Below are positions 26,258 through 34,099 of a DNA stretch of 39,264 nucleotides, in pieces (positions within the stretch are counted from its first letter, which is position 1; the number at the start of each line of letters is the position of its first letter). Made by a program: the position numbers and the translations under genes. Under the pieces are notes generated by a model that did no database searches, was not told the origin of the DNA, and saw only the letters and a list, made by a program, of their open reading frames with translations. This stretch comes from Acidobacteriota bacterium (GTDB lineage Bacteria; Acidobacteriota; Vicinamibacteria; Vicinamibacterales; UBA2999): assembly GCA_027622905.1 (NCBI GenBank), contig JAQBVV010000014.1, forward strand, positions 1 through 39,264, written 5' to 3'.

Positions 26258-26265
26258 CGGCGCTG

Positions 26266-27474
26266 ATGCGCACGCGCTACGGTTCGTCCCCTTGGCTCCA
26301 CGCGGTGAAGTCCCGGCGCCCGACCCACCCGCGGTTTCGCGGCGACTGGACTGCGGATGTGGTCGTGATCGGAGCGGGCATCACCGGATGCGCGGTGGCC
26401 CACGCATGTGCGAAGGAAGGCCTGGACACCGTTGTCCTGGAGGCGACGCGGATAGGTCAGGGCAGCACGGCGCGGGGCGCGGGGTTGCTCTCGACCGAGC
26501 CGGGGCCGCTGTTTCGAGACATCGTCGCCGCGCACGGCCTGCGCGATGCTCGCCGCATCTTCGAGTCCTGGCGGCGTGGGTCGGCCGAGGGGGCCTCGCT
26601 GCTGCGTCGGTTGCGCATTCCTTGTCAGTTGTCGGCGCGGGACACCGTCGTGATGGCCCGGGATGAAGACGCGCGCCTACTTCGCCGCGAGTTCGACGCG
26701 CGAGAGGCGGCCGGGTTCGGGCTCAGCTGGCAGACACCGAGGCAACTCCACGCGCGGACCAGGCTGGATCGTGCCGGAGGCATCCGGGTGCCCGGGGGAT
26801 TCACGCTCGATCCGTATCGGGCTTGCCTGGGACTGGCCAGCGCGGCCGTCCGCCAGGGTGCGGAGGTGTTCGAACGATCGCGCGTCAAGAAAGTCCGTTT
26901 CACCCGCACGGAGGCCGATGTCGTGACCGAGCGCGGCACGATCCGGGCAGGTCGTGTGATCGTGACGACCGGCAGCGCCACCGCGGAGTTCACACCGTTG
27001 CGACGCCATTTCACACGGCGCGAATCCTACTGCGTGTTGACCGAGCCGGTGTCAGCCGGCGTGCGGAAGCAGCTTGCCGATCCCGCGCTCGTCCTGTGCG
27101 ACCGGGCGGTGCCGCCCCATCGCTTTCGCTGGGTTGGTGATCGGTTGCTCATCGTGGGCGCCGACCAGCGCGAAACGACCACCAGGGCGAAGCGTGCCGT
27201 CCTCGTGCAACGGACCGGCCAGCTCATGTACGAACTCCTCGTGACGTATCCGATGATTTCCGGTCTTCGGCCGGAGTACGGATGGGACGCCGCTTACGGC
27301 GAGTCGACCGACGGACTCATGTATATCGGCGCCCATCGGAACTATCCGCACCACCTGTTCGCACTGGGTGGGTCTGGCAGCGCGACAGGCGCTTTCGTTG
27401 CCGCGCGCGTTCTGTTGAACGCGTTGCGCGGCACGCCGGACAAGACCGATCTCGTGTTCGGCTGGACCAGATGA
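26266..27474 (+). CDS. FAD-dependent oxidoreductase (DAO family)
   Basis: A 402-residue flavoprotein of the glycine/D-amino-acid oxidase fold. The dinucleotide-binding motif VVVIGAGITGCAVAHACAKEGLDTVVLE begins near residue 32, and STARGAGLLS, then VIVTTGSATAEF and the C-terminal LFALGGSGSATGAFVAARVLLN complete the FAD site. ATG 26266 is chosen because it follows a TACAAT box; the frame is open far upstream but that part lies opposite the acylase gene. The substrate is unknown. The stop overlaps the truncated bshB1 (ATGA), so it seems to be the first gene of a three-gene operon with bshB1 and bshA, which may hint at a thiol-linked role (inference). Confidence 0.9.
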   Translation: MRTRYGSSPWLHAVKSRRPTHPRFRGDWTADVVVIGAGITGCAVAHACAKEGLDTVVLEATRIGQGSTARGAGLLSTEPGPLFRDIVAAHGLRDARRIFESWRRGSAEGASLLRRLRIPCQLSARDTVVMARDEDARLLRREFDAREAAGFGLSWQTPRQLHARTRLDRAGGIRVPGGFTLDPYRACLGLASAAVRQGAEVFERSRVKKVRFTRTEADVVTERGTIRAGRVIVTTGSATAEFTPLRRHFTRRESYCVLTEPVSAGVRKQLADPALVLCDRAVPPHRFRWVGDRLLIVGADQRETTTRAKRAVLVQRTGQLMYELLVTYPMISGLRPEYGWDAAYGESTDGLMYIGAHRNYPHHLFALGGSGSATGAFVAARVLLNALRGTPDKTDLVFGWTR

Positions 27475-27800
27475 GCCAGGCTCTGGAAGCCGTCGATGTG
27501 CTGGCTGTTGGTCCTCACCCCGACGACATCGAGATCGGGATCGGCGGCACGCTGGCGTGCCACGTCAGCCAGTTCCGCCCCGCTGGCGCTGATGCGGTGG
27601 CGACGCGACTGACGAGTTCGAGGTTTCAGCAATTGATCGACAGCAGGGATGCGCAGTTCGGTGCACGCGTGGGCTGTGCGTTCGCCGAGGGATTCGTCGT
27701 GCGCGACCCGGTGGTGCGCATGCATCTGTTGCCGGAGGAGTCGACTGGCCAGCCGGCGGGGCAGCGTTCCGATCTGCGGTCGGCCGGAGGCGGCCAATGA
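27471..27800 (+). pseudogene. bshB1: Internally deleted BshB1-like bacillithiol deacetylase
   Basis: A 109-residue open frame that reads as the two ends of BshB1 joined in frame. Residues 8-29 are the family N-terminus (VDVLAVGPHPDDIEIGIGGTLA, with zinc ligands His16 and Asp19). From residue 30 the sequence continues with the family's C-terminal part (CHVSQFRPAGADAVATRL, then FGARVGCAFAEGFVVRDPVV). The intervening roughly 130-150 residues, including the third zinc ligand (HPDH motif), are absent. The usual length is about 230-240 residues. The junction is near 27557/27558. Both flanking overlaps are intact (ATGA with the FAD oxidoreductase, ATGA with bshA), so the frame still links translation. 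Likely non-catalytic, or an assembly artefact. The call of homology is strong; the pseudogene status is inference. Confidence 0.82.
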
Positions 27801-28927
27801 ACATCGGTCTCGTCTGTTACGCGTCGGTTGGTGGCAGCGGTATCGTCGCGACCGAGCTGGGCAAGGCGCTCGCGCAACGCGGACATCGGGTCCACTTCAT
27901 CAGCACCGAGATGCCGTTCCGGTTCGGGGAGTTTCAGGCCGGCCTGGCGTTTCATCAGGTCCTGACGCCGACCTATCCGTTGTTTCGGGAACCCCAGTAC
28001 CTGCTGTCGCTCGCGAACAAGATTGTGCAGGTGTCGCGGGAGTTCAATCTCGATATCGTCCACGCGCATTACGCGGTGCCTCACGCGACCGCGGCGTTTC
28101 TGTCGCGCCAGGTGCTGGCGTCCAGTGGTTCGGCGCCGCGCGTCGTCACGACGCTCCACGGTACCGATATCACGCTGGTGGGCAGCGATCCGTCGTACTC
28201 CCAGATCGTGGCGTTCTCCATCGAACAGTCGGACAGGGTCACGGCTGTGTCGGAGAGTCTCCGGGCGTCGACCTGTGAGGAGCTCGGCGTGACTCGCGAC
28301 ATCGCGGTGATTCCCAATTTTCTGGATTGCGGTGTCCATCGCCGGCATGCCTCGCCAGCACTCCGCCGGCGATTTGGCGGCGACGATCCTGACGTGAAGA
28401 TCGTGACGCACGTCTCGAACTTTCGACCGGTGAAACGCGTCGAGTCCGTGCTCGCGATCTTCGACAAAATTCGCCGCACCGTTCACGCCAGGCTTCTGCT
28501 GGTCGGGGACGGGCCGGAGCTGGGAACGGCCTACCGCATCGCACGGGAACTCGGGATCTCGGGGCTGATCGACTTCGTGGGAGCGCAGGAAGAGATCGTG
28601 CCGCTGCTCTCGGTGAGCAACCTCTTTCTTCTGCCCTCCTCCCAGGAAAGTTTCGGGTTGGCCGCCCTGGAGGCCATGGCATGTGAGGTGCCGGTCGTGG
28701 CCTCGCGCGTCGGAGGCCTGCCAGAGGTCATCGAGCACGGCATCAGTGGATTTCTCCACGCGCCGGACGACCTGGACGCGATGACGGAAAGCGCCCTTGG
28801 CTTGCTCACGGACCCGGTGCTCCACGCCCGCGTTGCCGAGGTCGCCTGCCAGCGGGTGCGGACACACTTCTGTGCCGATCGGGTCGTGCCGATGTACGAG
28901 AAGTGCTACAGCGAACTGATGGGGTAG
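27797..28927 (+). CDS. bshA: N-acetyl-alpha-D-glucosaminyl L-malate synthase (bacillithiol glycosyltransferase)
   Basis: GT4 glycosyltransferase that joins UDP-GlcNAc and L-malate in the first step of bacillithiol synthesis. The 376-residue protein has the BshA-typical N-terminus MNIGLVCYASVGGSGIVATELG, EMPFRFGEFQAG, DIVHAHYAVPHATAAFL, LHGTDITLVG, and the GT4 signature ESFGLAALEAMACEVPVVAS followed by GGLPEVIEHG. ATG overlaps the truncated bshB1 stop by four bases. bshC, the last gene of the pathway, is not in this window. The presence of bshA suggests the organism makes bacillithiol. Confidence 0.95.
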   Translation: MNIGLVCYASVGGSGIVATELGKALAQRGHRVHFISTEMPFRFGEFQAGLAFHQVLTPTYPLFREPQYLLSLANKIVQVSREFNLDIVHAHYAVPHATAAFLSRQVLASSGSAPRVVTTLHGTDITLVGSDPSYSQIVAFSIEQSDRVTAVSESLRASTCEELGVTRDIAVIPNFLDCGVHRRHASPALRRRFGGDDPDVKIVTHVSNFRPVKRVESVLAIFDKIRRTVHARLLLVGDGPELGTAYRIARELGISGLIDFVGAQEEIVPLLSVSNLFLLPSSQESFGLAALEAMACEVPVVASRVGGLPEVIEHGISGFLHAPDDLDAMTESALGLLTDPVLHARVAEVACQRVRTHFCADRVVPMYEKCYSELMG

Positions 28928-28960
28928 CTGCCGACACGGCGTTGCCGCGAGCTTTCCTTG

Positions 28961-29000
28961 CTGTCCTCTTTGGCACTCGTTGTGCATTGCCTGTCCTCTT
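28961..29000 (+). repeat. 10-bp direct repeat CTGTCCTCTT, 30 bp apart
   Basis: CTGTCCTCTT occurs at 28961-28970 and again at 28991-29000, about three helical turns apart, in the 208-bp gap between bshA and the DUF1800 gene. A TACACT box (29005-29010) follows the second copy. The spacing would suit a dimeric regulator, but no known operator is recognised. Confidence 0.35.
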
Positions 29001-29135
29001 CCGCTACACTCCTCATGGGAACGACAGGATTGGTCGAAGTTCGGATTCGTCCACGCCAGTGGCACGATGGGCCCCCGGGGAGCGCTCTGGTGCCGATTGG
29101 CGGGGTTAGCAGTTAGGAGCCAAGGGTCATCAGGC

Positions 29136-30596
29136 ATGGCGCGACTCGACTGGCAGGTGGAGCATGTGTTGCGACGGGCGGCGTTCGGCCCCGACGCGGC
29201 GGATCTCGCCCGGTTTGCCAACACATCGGCGGCAGCCGTTACCGCGTACCTGGTCGACTTCGAGCAGCAGCCTGACGACGTGGACGCCAGGATCGGCGAC
29301 AGCGCCTACGTGGGCATCACGTCGCGCGGTCAGTTCTCCCCGAATACCCGTATCAATGACGCCCGGCAGCGGTGGCTGTTCCGCATGGTGCATTCCCGGC
29401 GTCCGCTCCAGGAGAAGATGGCGCTGTTCTGGCACAACCACTTTGCGACGACCTACACCAAGGTTGCGGGTGGTGTCGGGGGCGTCCAGAGCACCAAGAT
29501 GCTGGCGCTCAAGGCGGGTGAGCTTCCGGGACCCCAGGGCCAGCTCGAGCTGTTTCGCCAGTTCGCCCTCGGCAATTTTCGGGACCTGTTGTTCAACGTG
29601 GCACGAGACCCGGCGATGGTCGTGTTTCTTGACGGCAGGACGAACGTCAAGCGGAAACCTCAGGAAAACTTCGGCCGCGAGATCATGGAGTTGTTCACGT
29701 TCGGCGTCGGCAACTACGTCGAAGAGGATGTCTACGCGGCGGCGCGCGTGTTTACCGGTTGGAATCTGCGCAGGGCCACGGACCTCCCGAACACCGATCC
29801 GGCCGGCTATTATGAGTTCTTCTACAATCCCGCCCAGCACGACACGACGGCCAAGACATTCACGTTCCCGGTCTACGGAAACGGCGGACTGACGATTCCT
29901 GAGCGGACGGCCGCCGACGGCATGCAGGACGCGTACGACTTCATCACGGCACTGGCACTTCATCCTGAAACAGCGCGTCGACTGGCGCGAAAACTCTGGA
30001 ACTTCTTCGTCAGTGAACTCGAGGCACCCGATCCGGCGTTCGTCGAGGCAGTGGCCACCGTGTATCTCGAGAACAACATGGAAATGAAGCCGGTGGTCCG
30101 GTACATCCTTGGGTCCTCGTGGTTTCTCGATCCGAGCCGGCTGTACGCGCGCTACTCGTGGCCCGTGGAGTTCGTGGTCCGTGCGATTCGTGAAGTCGGA
30201 TGGACGGGCTTCTCCGTCAACACGGCCAGAACGCCGATGGCCAACATGGGGCAGACTCTCTTCGAGCCGCCGGACGTGGCGGGATGGCCCCAGGGACAGG
30301 GATGGTTTTCGACTGGCGCGATGCTGGCGCGCGTGAATTTCGCCACGTCGCTGGCGTCGAACCAGCGTTTCAACCTCGCGGGTGCTGCGGCGCCGCATCG
30401 CGCCAGCCCAAGTACCTTTCTGAACTTCTTCCTGCAGCAGCTGTCGCCGTCCCCGTACGCGACCGCGTCGTACAACGAGTTGCTTGCGTACCTGAGCGCC
30501 GGCGGAGCGTGGACAGGTTCGGACACGCAGCTCAACACGAAGACAGCCGGCCTGGCCAAGCTGATCCTGGGCTCGGCCGACTATCAGTTCGTATGA
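29136..30596 (+). CDS. DUF1800 domain-containing protein
   Basis: A 486-residue member of the DUF1800 family, starting MARLDWQVEHVLRRAAFG, with LQEKMALFWHNHFATTYTKV, PQENFGREIMELFTFGVGNY, YAAARVFTGWNLRR, LARKLWNFFVSELEAPDPAFV, and FEPPDVAGWPQGQGWFSTG. ATG 29136 is preferred over open frame upstream because family members begin at this point. No signal peptide is seen. The biochemical role is unknown; in many genomes it is paired with DUF1501, as here, and both are thought to act outside the cytoplasm. Confidence 0.93.
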   Translation: MARLDWQVEHVLRRAAFGPDAADLARFANTSAAAVTAYLVDFEQQPDDVDARIGDSAYVGITSRGQFSPNTRINDARQRWLFRMVHSRRPLQEKMALFWHNHFATTYTKVAGGVGGVQSTKMLALKAGELPGPQGQLELFRQFALGNFRDLLFNVARDPAMVVFLDGRTNVKRKPQENFGREIMELFTFGVGNYVEEDVYAAARVFTGWNLRRATDLPNTDPAGYYEFFYNPAQHDTTAKTFTFPVYGNGGLTIPERTAADGMQDAYDFITALALHPETARRLARKLWNFFVSELEAPDPAFVEAVATVYLENNMEMKPVVRYILGSSWFLDPSRLYARYSWPVEFVVRAIREVGWTGFSVNTARTPMANMGQTLFEPPDVAGWPQGQGWFSTGAMLARVNFATSLASNQRFNLAGAAAPHRASPSTFLNFFLQQLSPSPYATASYNELLAYLSAGGAWTGSDTQLNTKTAGLAKLILGSADYQFV

Positions 30597-30609
30597 GGGA
30601 CGCAGGCAG

Positions 30610-31884
30610 ATGACCAGGGTTTCACGTCGGCGGTTCATTCGCGACGGTGTTGCGGCGTTCACGGTGGGCTTTGCGGCGCCCGCGTTTCTGAGCGATATCG
30701 CCCGTGCGCAGGGCGTGCTCAGCCGCAATCTCGTTGTGGTGTATCTGAGCGGCGGGAACGACGCATTGAGCACGCTCGTGCCGTATCAGGACCCGTTCTA
30801 TTTCAGCCGGCGGCCGGCGCTCGCGATTCCGGCAGGTCAGGTGTTGCAGATCGGCAGCGACACCGGTGGCACGACGCTCGGGTTTCACCCGCGGCTGACC
30901 GGCCTGCACGACATCTTCAATCAGGGACGGCTGGCCATCGTGCAGCGCACCGGATACGAGAACTCAAGCCGGTCGCACTTTCAGGGCACCGACATCTGGG
31001 GCACGGCGAATCCGGCGTCACCCTCCGGCTCTGGCTGGCTGGGCCGATACCTCGATACGCTGCCGTTGCCGGTCGATGCGCTCGCAGGGTGGAGCGCCAC
31101 GCAGGAGACGCCGCGAGCACTGACCGCCAGCACGGTCTCGGTGCCGTCGATTCCCGATGCGCAGGCGTACAGCTTATCGAGTCCCAATAGTGCCGCCGAG
31201 GCGTTGAACGAGCGAGTGGCGGCCACGCGCATGGCCAGTCACGTCACTACCGGTCAGCCGCATCTGTCGTTTGTGAACGGGACGCTGCTTGGGGCCTTCG
31301 AAACCCTCGACCGCGTGGCGTTGGTGAACGCCTACGCGCCGTCAGTCGTGTATCCGACCAACGGTTTCGGACAGGCCCTCCGCACTGTGGCAGGCTCGAT
31401 CGCCGCCGGCATCGGCACGCGCGTCTACTGGGTACAACTCGGCGGCTTCGATACGCACGCGAACCAGGGCAACGCTGGCACCGGGGCCTACGCGAATCTC
31501 ATGGGCAGCTTCAACGATGGCCTCGCCGCGTTCTACAGCGACCTGCAAAATCAGAGTCTGCTCAACGACACACTCGTGCTGCAGTTCTCGGAGTTCGGCC
31601 GGCGCATCAACGAAAACGGCAGCGGTGCCACCGCGGGCACGGACCACGGCGCGGCGGGGATGATGATGGCGATGGGCGGTGGCGTTCGGGGCGGTATTTT
31701 CGGAACCGCGGCGTCGCTCAATCCCGACCCGGCCAATCCGGCTCTGGAGCGGAACGGGACCGACGTGCGGCATGAGACCGATTTCCGGGCTATCTATGCG
31801 AAGGTGCTTGATGGATGGCTCGGGGCCAACTCTGTCGCCATCCTGGGCGGCGACTTTCGCGCCGGCGCTCCAGCGATCATCTAG
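30610..31884 (+). CDS. DUF1501 domain-containing, Tat-exported protein
   Basis: A 424-residue protein with a twin-arginine signal (SRRRFIRDGVAAFTVGFAAPAFL, about residues 5-27). DUF1501 landmarks are NLVVVYLSGGNDALSTLVPY, GFHPRLTGLHDIFNQGRLAIVQRTGYENSSRSHFQ, YWVQLGGFDTHANQGN, and VLQFSEFGRRINENGSGATAGTDHGAAGMMMAMGG, placing it in the alkaline-phosphatase-like fold, though metal sites need confirmation. It is 13 bp downstream of DUF1800, so the pair forms an operon. The substrate is unknown. Confidence 0.93.
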   Translation: MTRVSRRRFIRDGVAAFTVGFAAPAFLSDIARAQGVLSRNLVVVYLSGGNDALSTLVPYQDPFYFSRRPALAIPAGQVLQIGSDTGGTTLGFHPRLTGLHDIFNQGRLAIVQRTGYENSSRSHFQGTDIWGTANPASPSGSGWLGRYLDTLPLPVDALAGWSATQETPRALTASTVSVPSIPDAQAYSLSSPNSAAEALNERVAATRMASHVTTGQPHLSFVNGTLLGAFETLDRVALVNAYAPSVVYPTNGFGQALRTVAGSIAAGIGTRVYWVQLGGFDTHANQGNAGTGAYANLMGSFNDGLAAFYSDLQNQSLLNDTLVLQFSEFGRRINENGSGATAGTDHGAAGMMMAMGGGVRGGIFGTAASLNPDPANPALERNGTDVRHETDFRAIYAKVLDGWLGANSVAILGGDFRAGAPAII

Positions 31885-31916
31885 CGAAAGGCCTTCCCCA
31901 GGGCCGGCGCTGTCGG

Positions 31917-31922
31917 TATCAT
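31917..31922 (+). promoter_or_regulatory. Putative -10 box (TATCAT) for the SYLF gene
   Basis: TATCAT lies 18 bp upstream of ATG 31941, with GGAGG (31928-31932) between them. It may give the SYLF-domain gene its own promoter in the 56-bp gap after DUF1501. Confidence 0.3.
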
Positions 31923-31940
31923 TGGCCGGAGGTTTCCAAA

Positions 31941-32633
31941 ATGACACGCATCATCGCTTCATTGCTCGCGGTGGCGGTTCTGGCCAGTACGCCGGCCGCG
32001 ACGCTGGCCCAGCGCTCAGACGAATCGGACGAAGCCAGACGCGTGCGCGAGGCGTCTGTCGTCTTCGGCGAGATCATGACGGCGGAAGACGACGCGATTC
32101 CCAGGAGTCTGCTCGGCAATGCGGAGGGGATCGCCATCTTTCCTGGCACGGTACGGGCGGGTTTCATCTTCGGTGGGATACGGGGGCGCGGCATCCTCAG
32201 CGCACGAACCCAGACCGGCTGGTCTGCACCGGCATTTCTGACGCTCACGGGCGGGAGTTTTGGACTGCAGATTGGCGGCCAGGCGGTCGACCTGATCCTG
32301 GTCATCAACAATCGACGCGGCCTGGAGAACCTCGTCTCGAACCAGTTCAAGCTGGGCGCGGATGCCGCCGTCGCGGCCGGCCCGCTGGGGCGGGAAGCCG
32401 AGGCCTCCACCGACCTCCAGTTGCGCGCACAGATTCTGAGCTATTCCCGCGCGCGAGGCCTGTTTGCCGGAGTCACCGTCAATGGCAGCACGGTCCGTCA
32501 GGATAGAGACGCCAACGAGCGTTTCTATGGCGAGCGGCTCGAGACGCAGCAGATCGTCTTCGGCGAAGCTGTCGTCGAGCCCCCCACGCCTGTCGCGCTG
32601 TGGCTGGAAACACTCGATCGCTTCGCCCGATAG
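31941..32633 (+). CDS. Secreted SYLF (Ysc84-like) lipid-binding domain protein
   Basis: A 230-residue protein with a signal peptide (about 1-23, ASTPAATLAQ). The SYLF domain follows: IPRSLLGNAEGIAIFPGTVRAGFIFGGIRGRGILSARTQTGWSAPAFLTLTGGSFGLQIGG, then GADAAVAAGPLGREAEASTDLQLRAQILSYSRARGLFAGVTVNGSTV. SYLF domains bind phosphoinositides in eukaryotes; the bacterial secreted forms have no firm role. GGAGG at 31928-31932 supports ATG 31941. The stop lies 44 bp before the dispersed repeat. Confidence 0.9.
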   Translation: MTRIIASLLAVAVLASTPAATLAQRSDESDEARRVREASVVFGEIMTAEDDAIPRSLLGNAEGIAIFPGTVRAGFIFGGIRGRGILSARTQTGWSAPAFLTLTGGSFGLQIGGQAVDLILVINNRRGLENLVSNQFKLGADAAVAAGPLGREAEASTDLQLRAQILSYSRARGLFAGVTVNGSTVRQDRDANERFYGERLETQQIVFGEAVVEPPTPVALWLETLDRFAR

Positions 32634-32677
32634 TTCCGTTTGCCAAGCTCCGCGACCGACCGGATTCGTTCAGACCG

Positions 32678-32786
32678 CTAGAGCGTTTTTCGATTCGGTG
32701 GAGACCGAAAAACGCCGGACAGCGCTTTTTCGAAAAGGCCTGGCCCCTGCGAGAAGCCCCAGACCGAAACGAAAAGCGCTCTCTAG
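32678..32786 (+). repeat. Dispersed repeat, copy B, with terminal inverted repeats (MITE-like)
   Basis: A 109-bp element bounded by imperfect inverted repeats, CTAGAGCGTTTTTCG (32678-32692) and CGAAAAGCGCTCTCTAG (32770-32786). Its first 75 bases match the minus strand of 23587-23660, and the hairpin TCGGT-GGAG-ACCGA lies inside. It contains no ORF of its own. The right-hand CTAG supplies the stop codon of the epimerase on the opposite strand. A non-autonomous mobile element is plausible; no clear target-site duplication is seen. Confidence 0.65.
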
Positions 32787-33676
32787 TGCGTCCCGCCATA
32801 AATTGACCGCAATGATTCTTCCAGCTCCGGATGCGTGAACTCGAATCCGAGCGCATGCGCCTTGGACGGGAGCACCCGCTGACCTGTGAGGATCACGTCG
32901 GCCATTTCACCAAGGATCGCGCGTAGTGCGAACGCCGGTGCGGGAAGCCAGGCTGGTCGTCGCAGCACGCGTCCAAGCGTGTGGGCCAGTTCCAGGTTCG
33001 TCACCGGGTGGGGCGCGGTGACGTTGAGCGGGCCCGACAGGCTGTCGGTGGTCAGGGCCCAGCACACCATGGCGGTCCAGTCCTCCTGATGAATCCACGA
33101 CACGTACTGCCGCCCGGAGCCGAGCGGCCCGCCAGCGAAGAACCGAAACGGTAGCGCCATGCGCGGGAGCGCGCCTCCGTCCTTCCCCAGCACGATTCCC
33201 GTGCGCAGAAGTACGACACGCGTCTTCGGCGGCGCAGAGAGCGTCTCCTTTTCCCATGCCGCGCCCATCGAGGCGAGGAACCCGGAGCCGGGCGAACTGT
33301 CCTCGGTCAGTATCTCGTCGCCACGGTCTCCGTATGTGCCGATGGCTGACGCATTGATCAGGACGGCCGGCCCACGACGGACGCTGCTCATGCCGGCGAC
33401 CAGAGCGCGCGTGGATCGGAGCCGGCTGTTCCACATCTCCCGCTTGTGGGCGGCCGTCCAGCGCATCGCGATCGGCGCGCCGGCGAGGTTGATGACGGCG
33501 TCGGCACCCTCCAGCAGGTGTAGCCACCCCGATGACGAACCCTGGGGAGACCACTCGTACTGATGGGGTTCCCGGGGGTGTCGGGTCAAGACCGCGACGG
33601 TGTGGCCGTCGCTCCGAAGCCGTGCCACCAGGGCGGCTCCCAGAAACCCTGTTCCTCCTGCAACGACGACCTGCAT
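32783..33676 (-). CDS. TIGR01777 family NAD(P)-dependent epimerase/oxidoreductase (YfcH/SDR39U1-like)
   Basis: Short-chain dehydrogenase-type protein, 297 residues, with the Rossmann motif VVVAGGTGFLGAALVARL at the N-terminus, the AVINLAGAPIAMRWTAAHKREMWNSRLRSTRALV stretch that defines the family, AVLINASAIGTYGDRGDE with the YG motif, RTGIVLGKDGGALPRM and FFAGGPLGSGRQYVSWIHQEDW. The substrate is unknown. The stop codon is inside the right terminal repeat of the element at 32678-32786, and the last residues (LRSIYGGTH) are of normal family length, so the insertion seems not to have removed coding sequence. Confidence 0.9.
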   Translation of the reverse strand: MQVVVAGGTGFLGAALVARLRSDGHTVAVLTRHPREPHQYEWSPQGSSSGWLHLLEGADAVINLAGAPIAMRWTAAHKREMWNSRLRSTRALVAGMSSVRRGPAVLINASAIGTYGDRGDEILTEDSSPGSGFLASMGAAWEKETLSAPPKTRVVLLRTGIVLGKDGGALPRMALPFRFFAGGPLGSGRQYVSWIHQEDWTAMVCWALTTDSLSGPLNVTAPHPVTNLELAHTLGRVLRRPAWLPAPAFALRAILGEMADVILTGQRVLPSKAHALGFEFTHPELEESLRSIYGGTH

Positions 33677-33802
33677 ATACCCAGATGGTACGCCAGTCTT
33701 CGCTCACGATGCAGGCGAAGGCGGACCCGCCGGCGAAAGACCCCTGAGCTTCGGCTGGCAGGCCGGACGGGCGCTTGACGCACGCCACGAAAATACAATA
33801 CT

Positions 33803-34000
33803 CCGATCGAGAACATGCCGGCCGTGATCCAGCAGGCGACGTACGTGATTCCGCTTCGCTACTTTCTGGTGATCCTGCGGGGCATCTTTCTCAAGGGGAT
33901 CGGACTCGAGGTGCTCTGGCCGCAGGCGCTCGCCCTCCTGGCGTGGGGCGTCGCGATCCTCGCGCTGGCGACGGCGCGGTCAACCAAGCGGCTTGCCTGA
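33803..34000 (+). pseudogene. C-terminal remnant of an ABC-2 type permease
   Basis: The frame reads TPIENMPAVIQQATYVIPLR, then YFLVILRGIFLKGIGLEVLW, then PQALALLAWGVAILALATARSTKRL. This is the characteristic last segment of ABC-2 (YhhJ-like) permeases, normally about 370 residues. Homology begins near 33803, upstream of ATG 33815, and everything before is unrelated, so the rest of the gene is missing. No ATP-binding subunit or permease body is nearby. The frame is intact to its natural stop, so decay is recent or the 61-residue product retains a use. Confidence 0.72.
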
Positions 34001-34099
34001 GCGGTAAGATCGTCACGGTCCGCGCGGGAGTGTGCGGCGGGGGCTGCGGGGGTGGGTACTGCCCCGCGATCGGATGAGGACGGTGGGAGGGACGCATAG

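Noticed and set aside
29015-29116. A 33-codon frame (MGTTGLVEV...) after a TACACT box upstream of DUF1800
   Set aside because: No hydrophobic or domain features, no overlap with DUF1800 and no Shine-Dalgarno; support is much weaker than for the 33-aa peptide at 14456.
33794-33799. TACAAT as a promoter of the ABC-2 fragment
   Set aside because: The only TTGACG nearby is 14 bp or less upstream, too close for a normal promoter, and the box sits at the edge of the degraded permease sequence.
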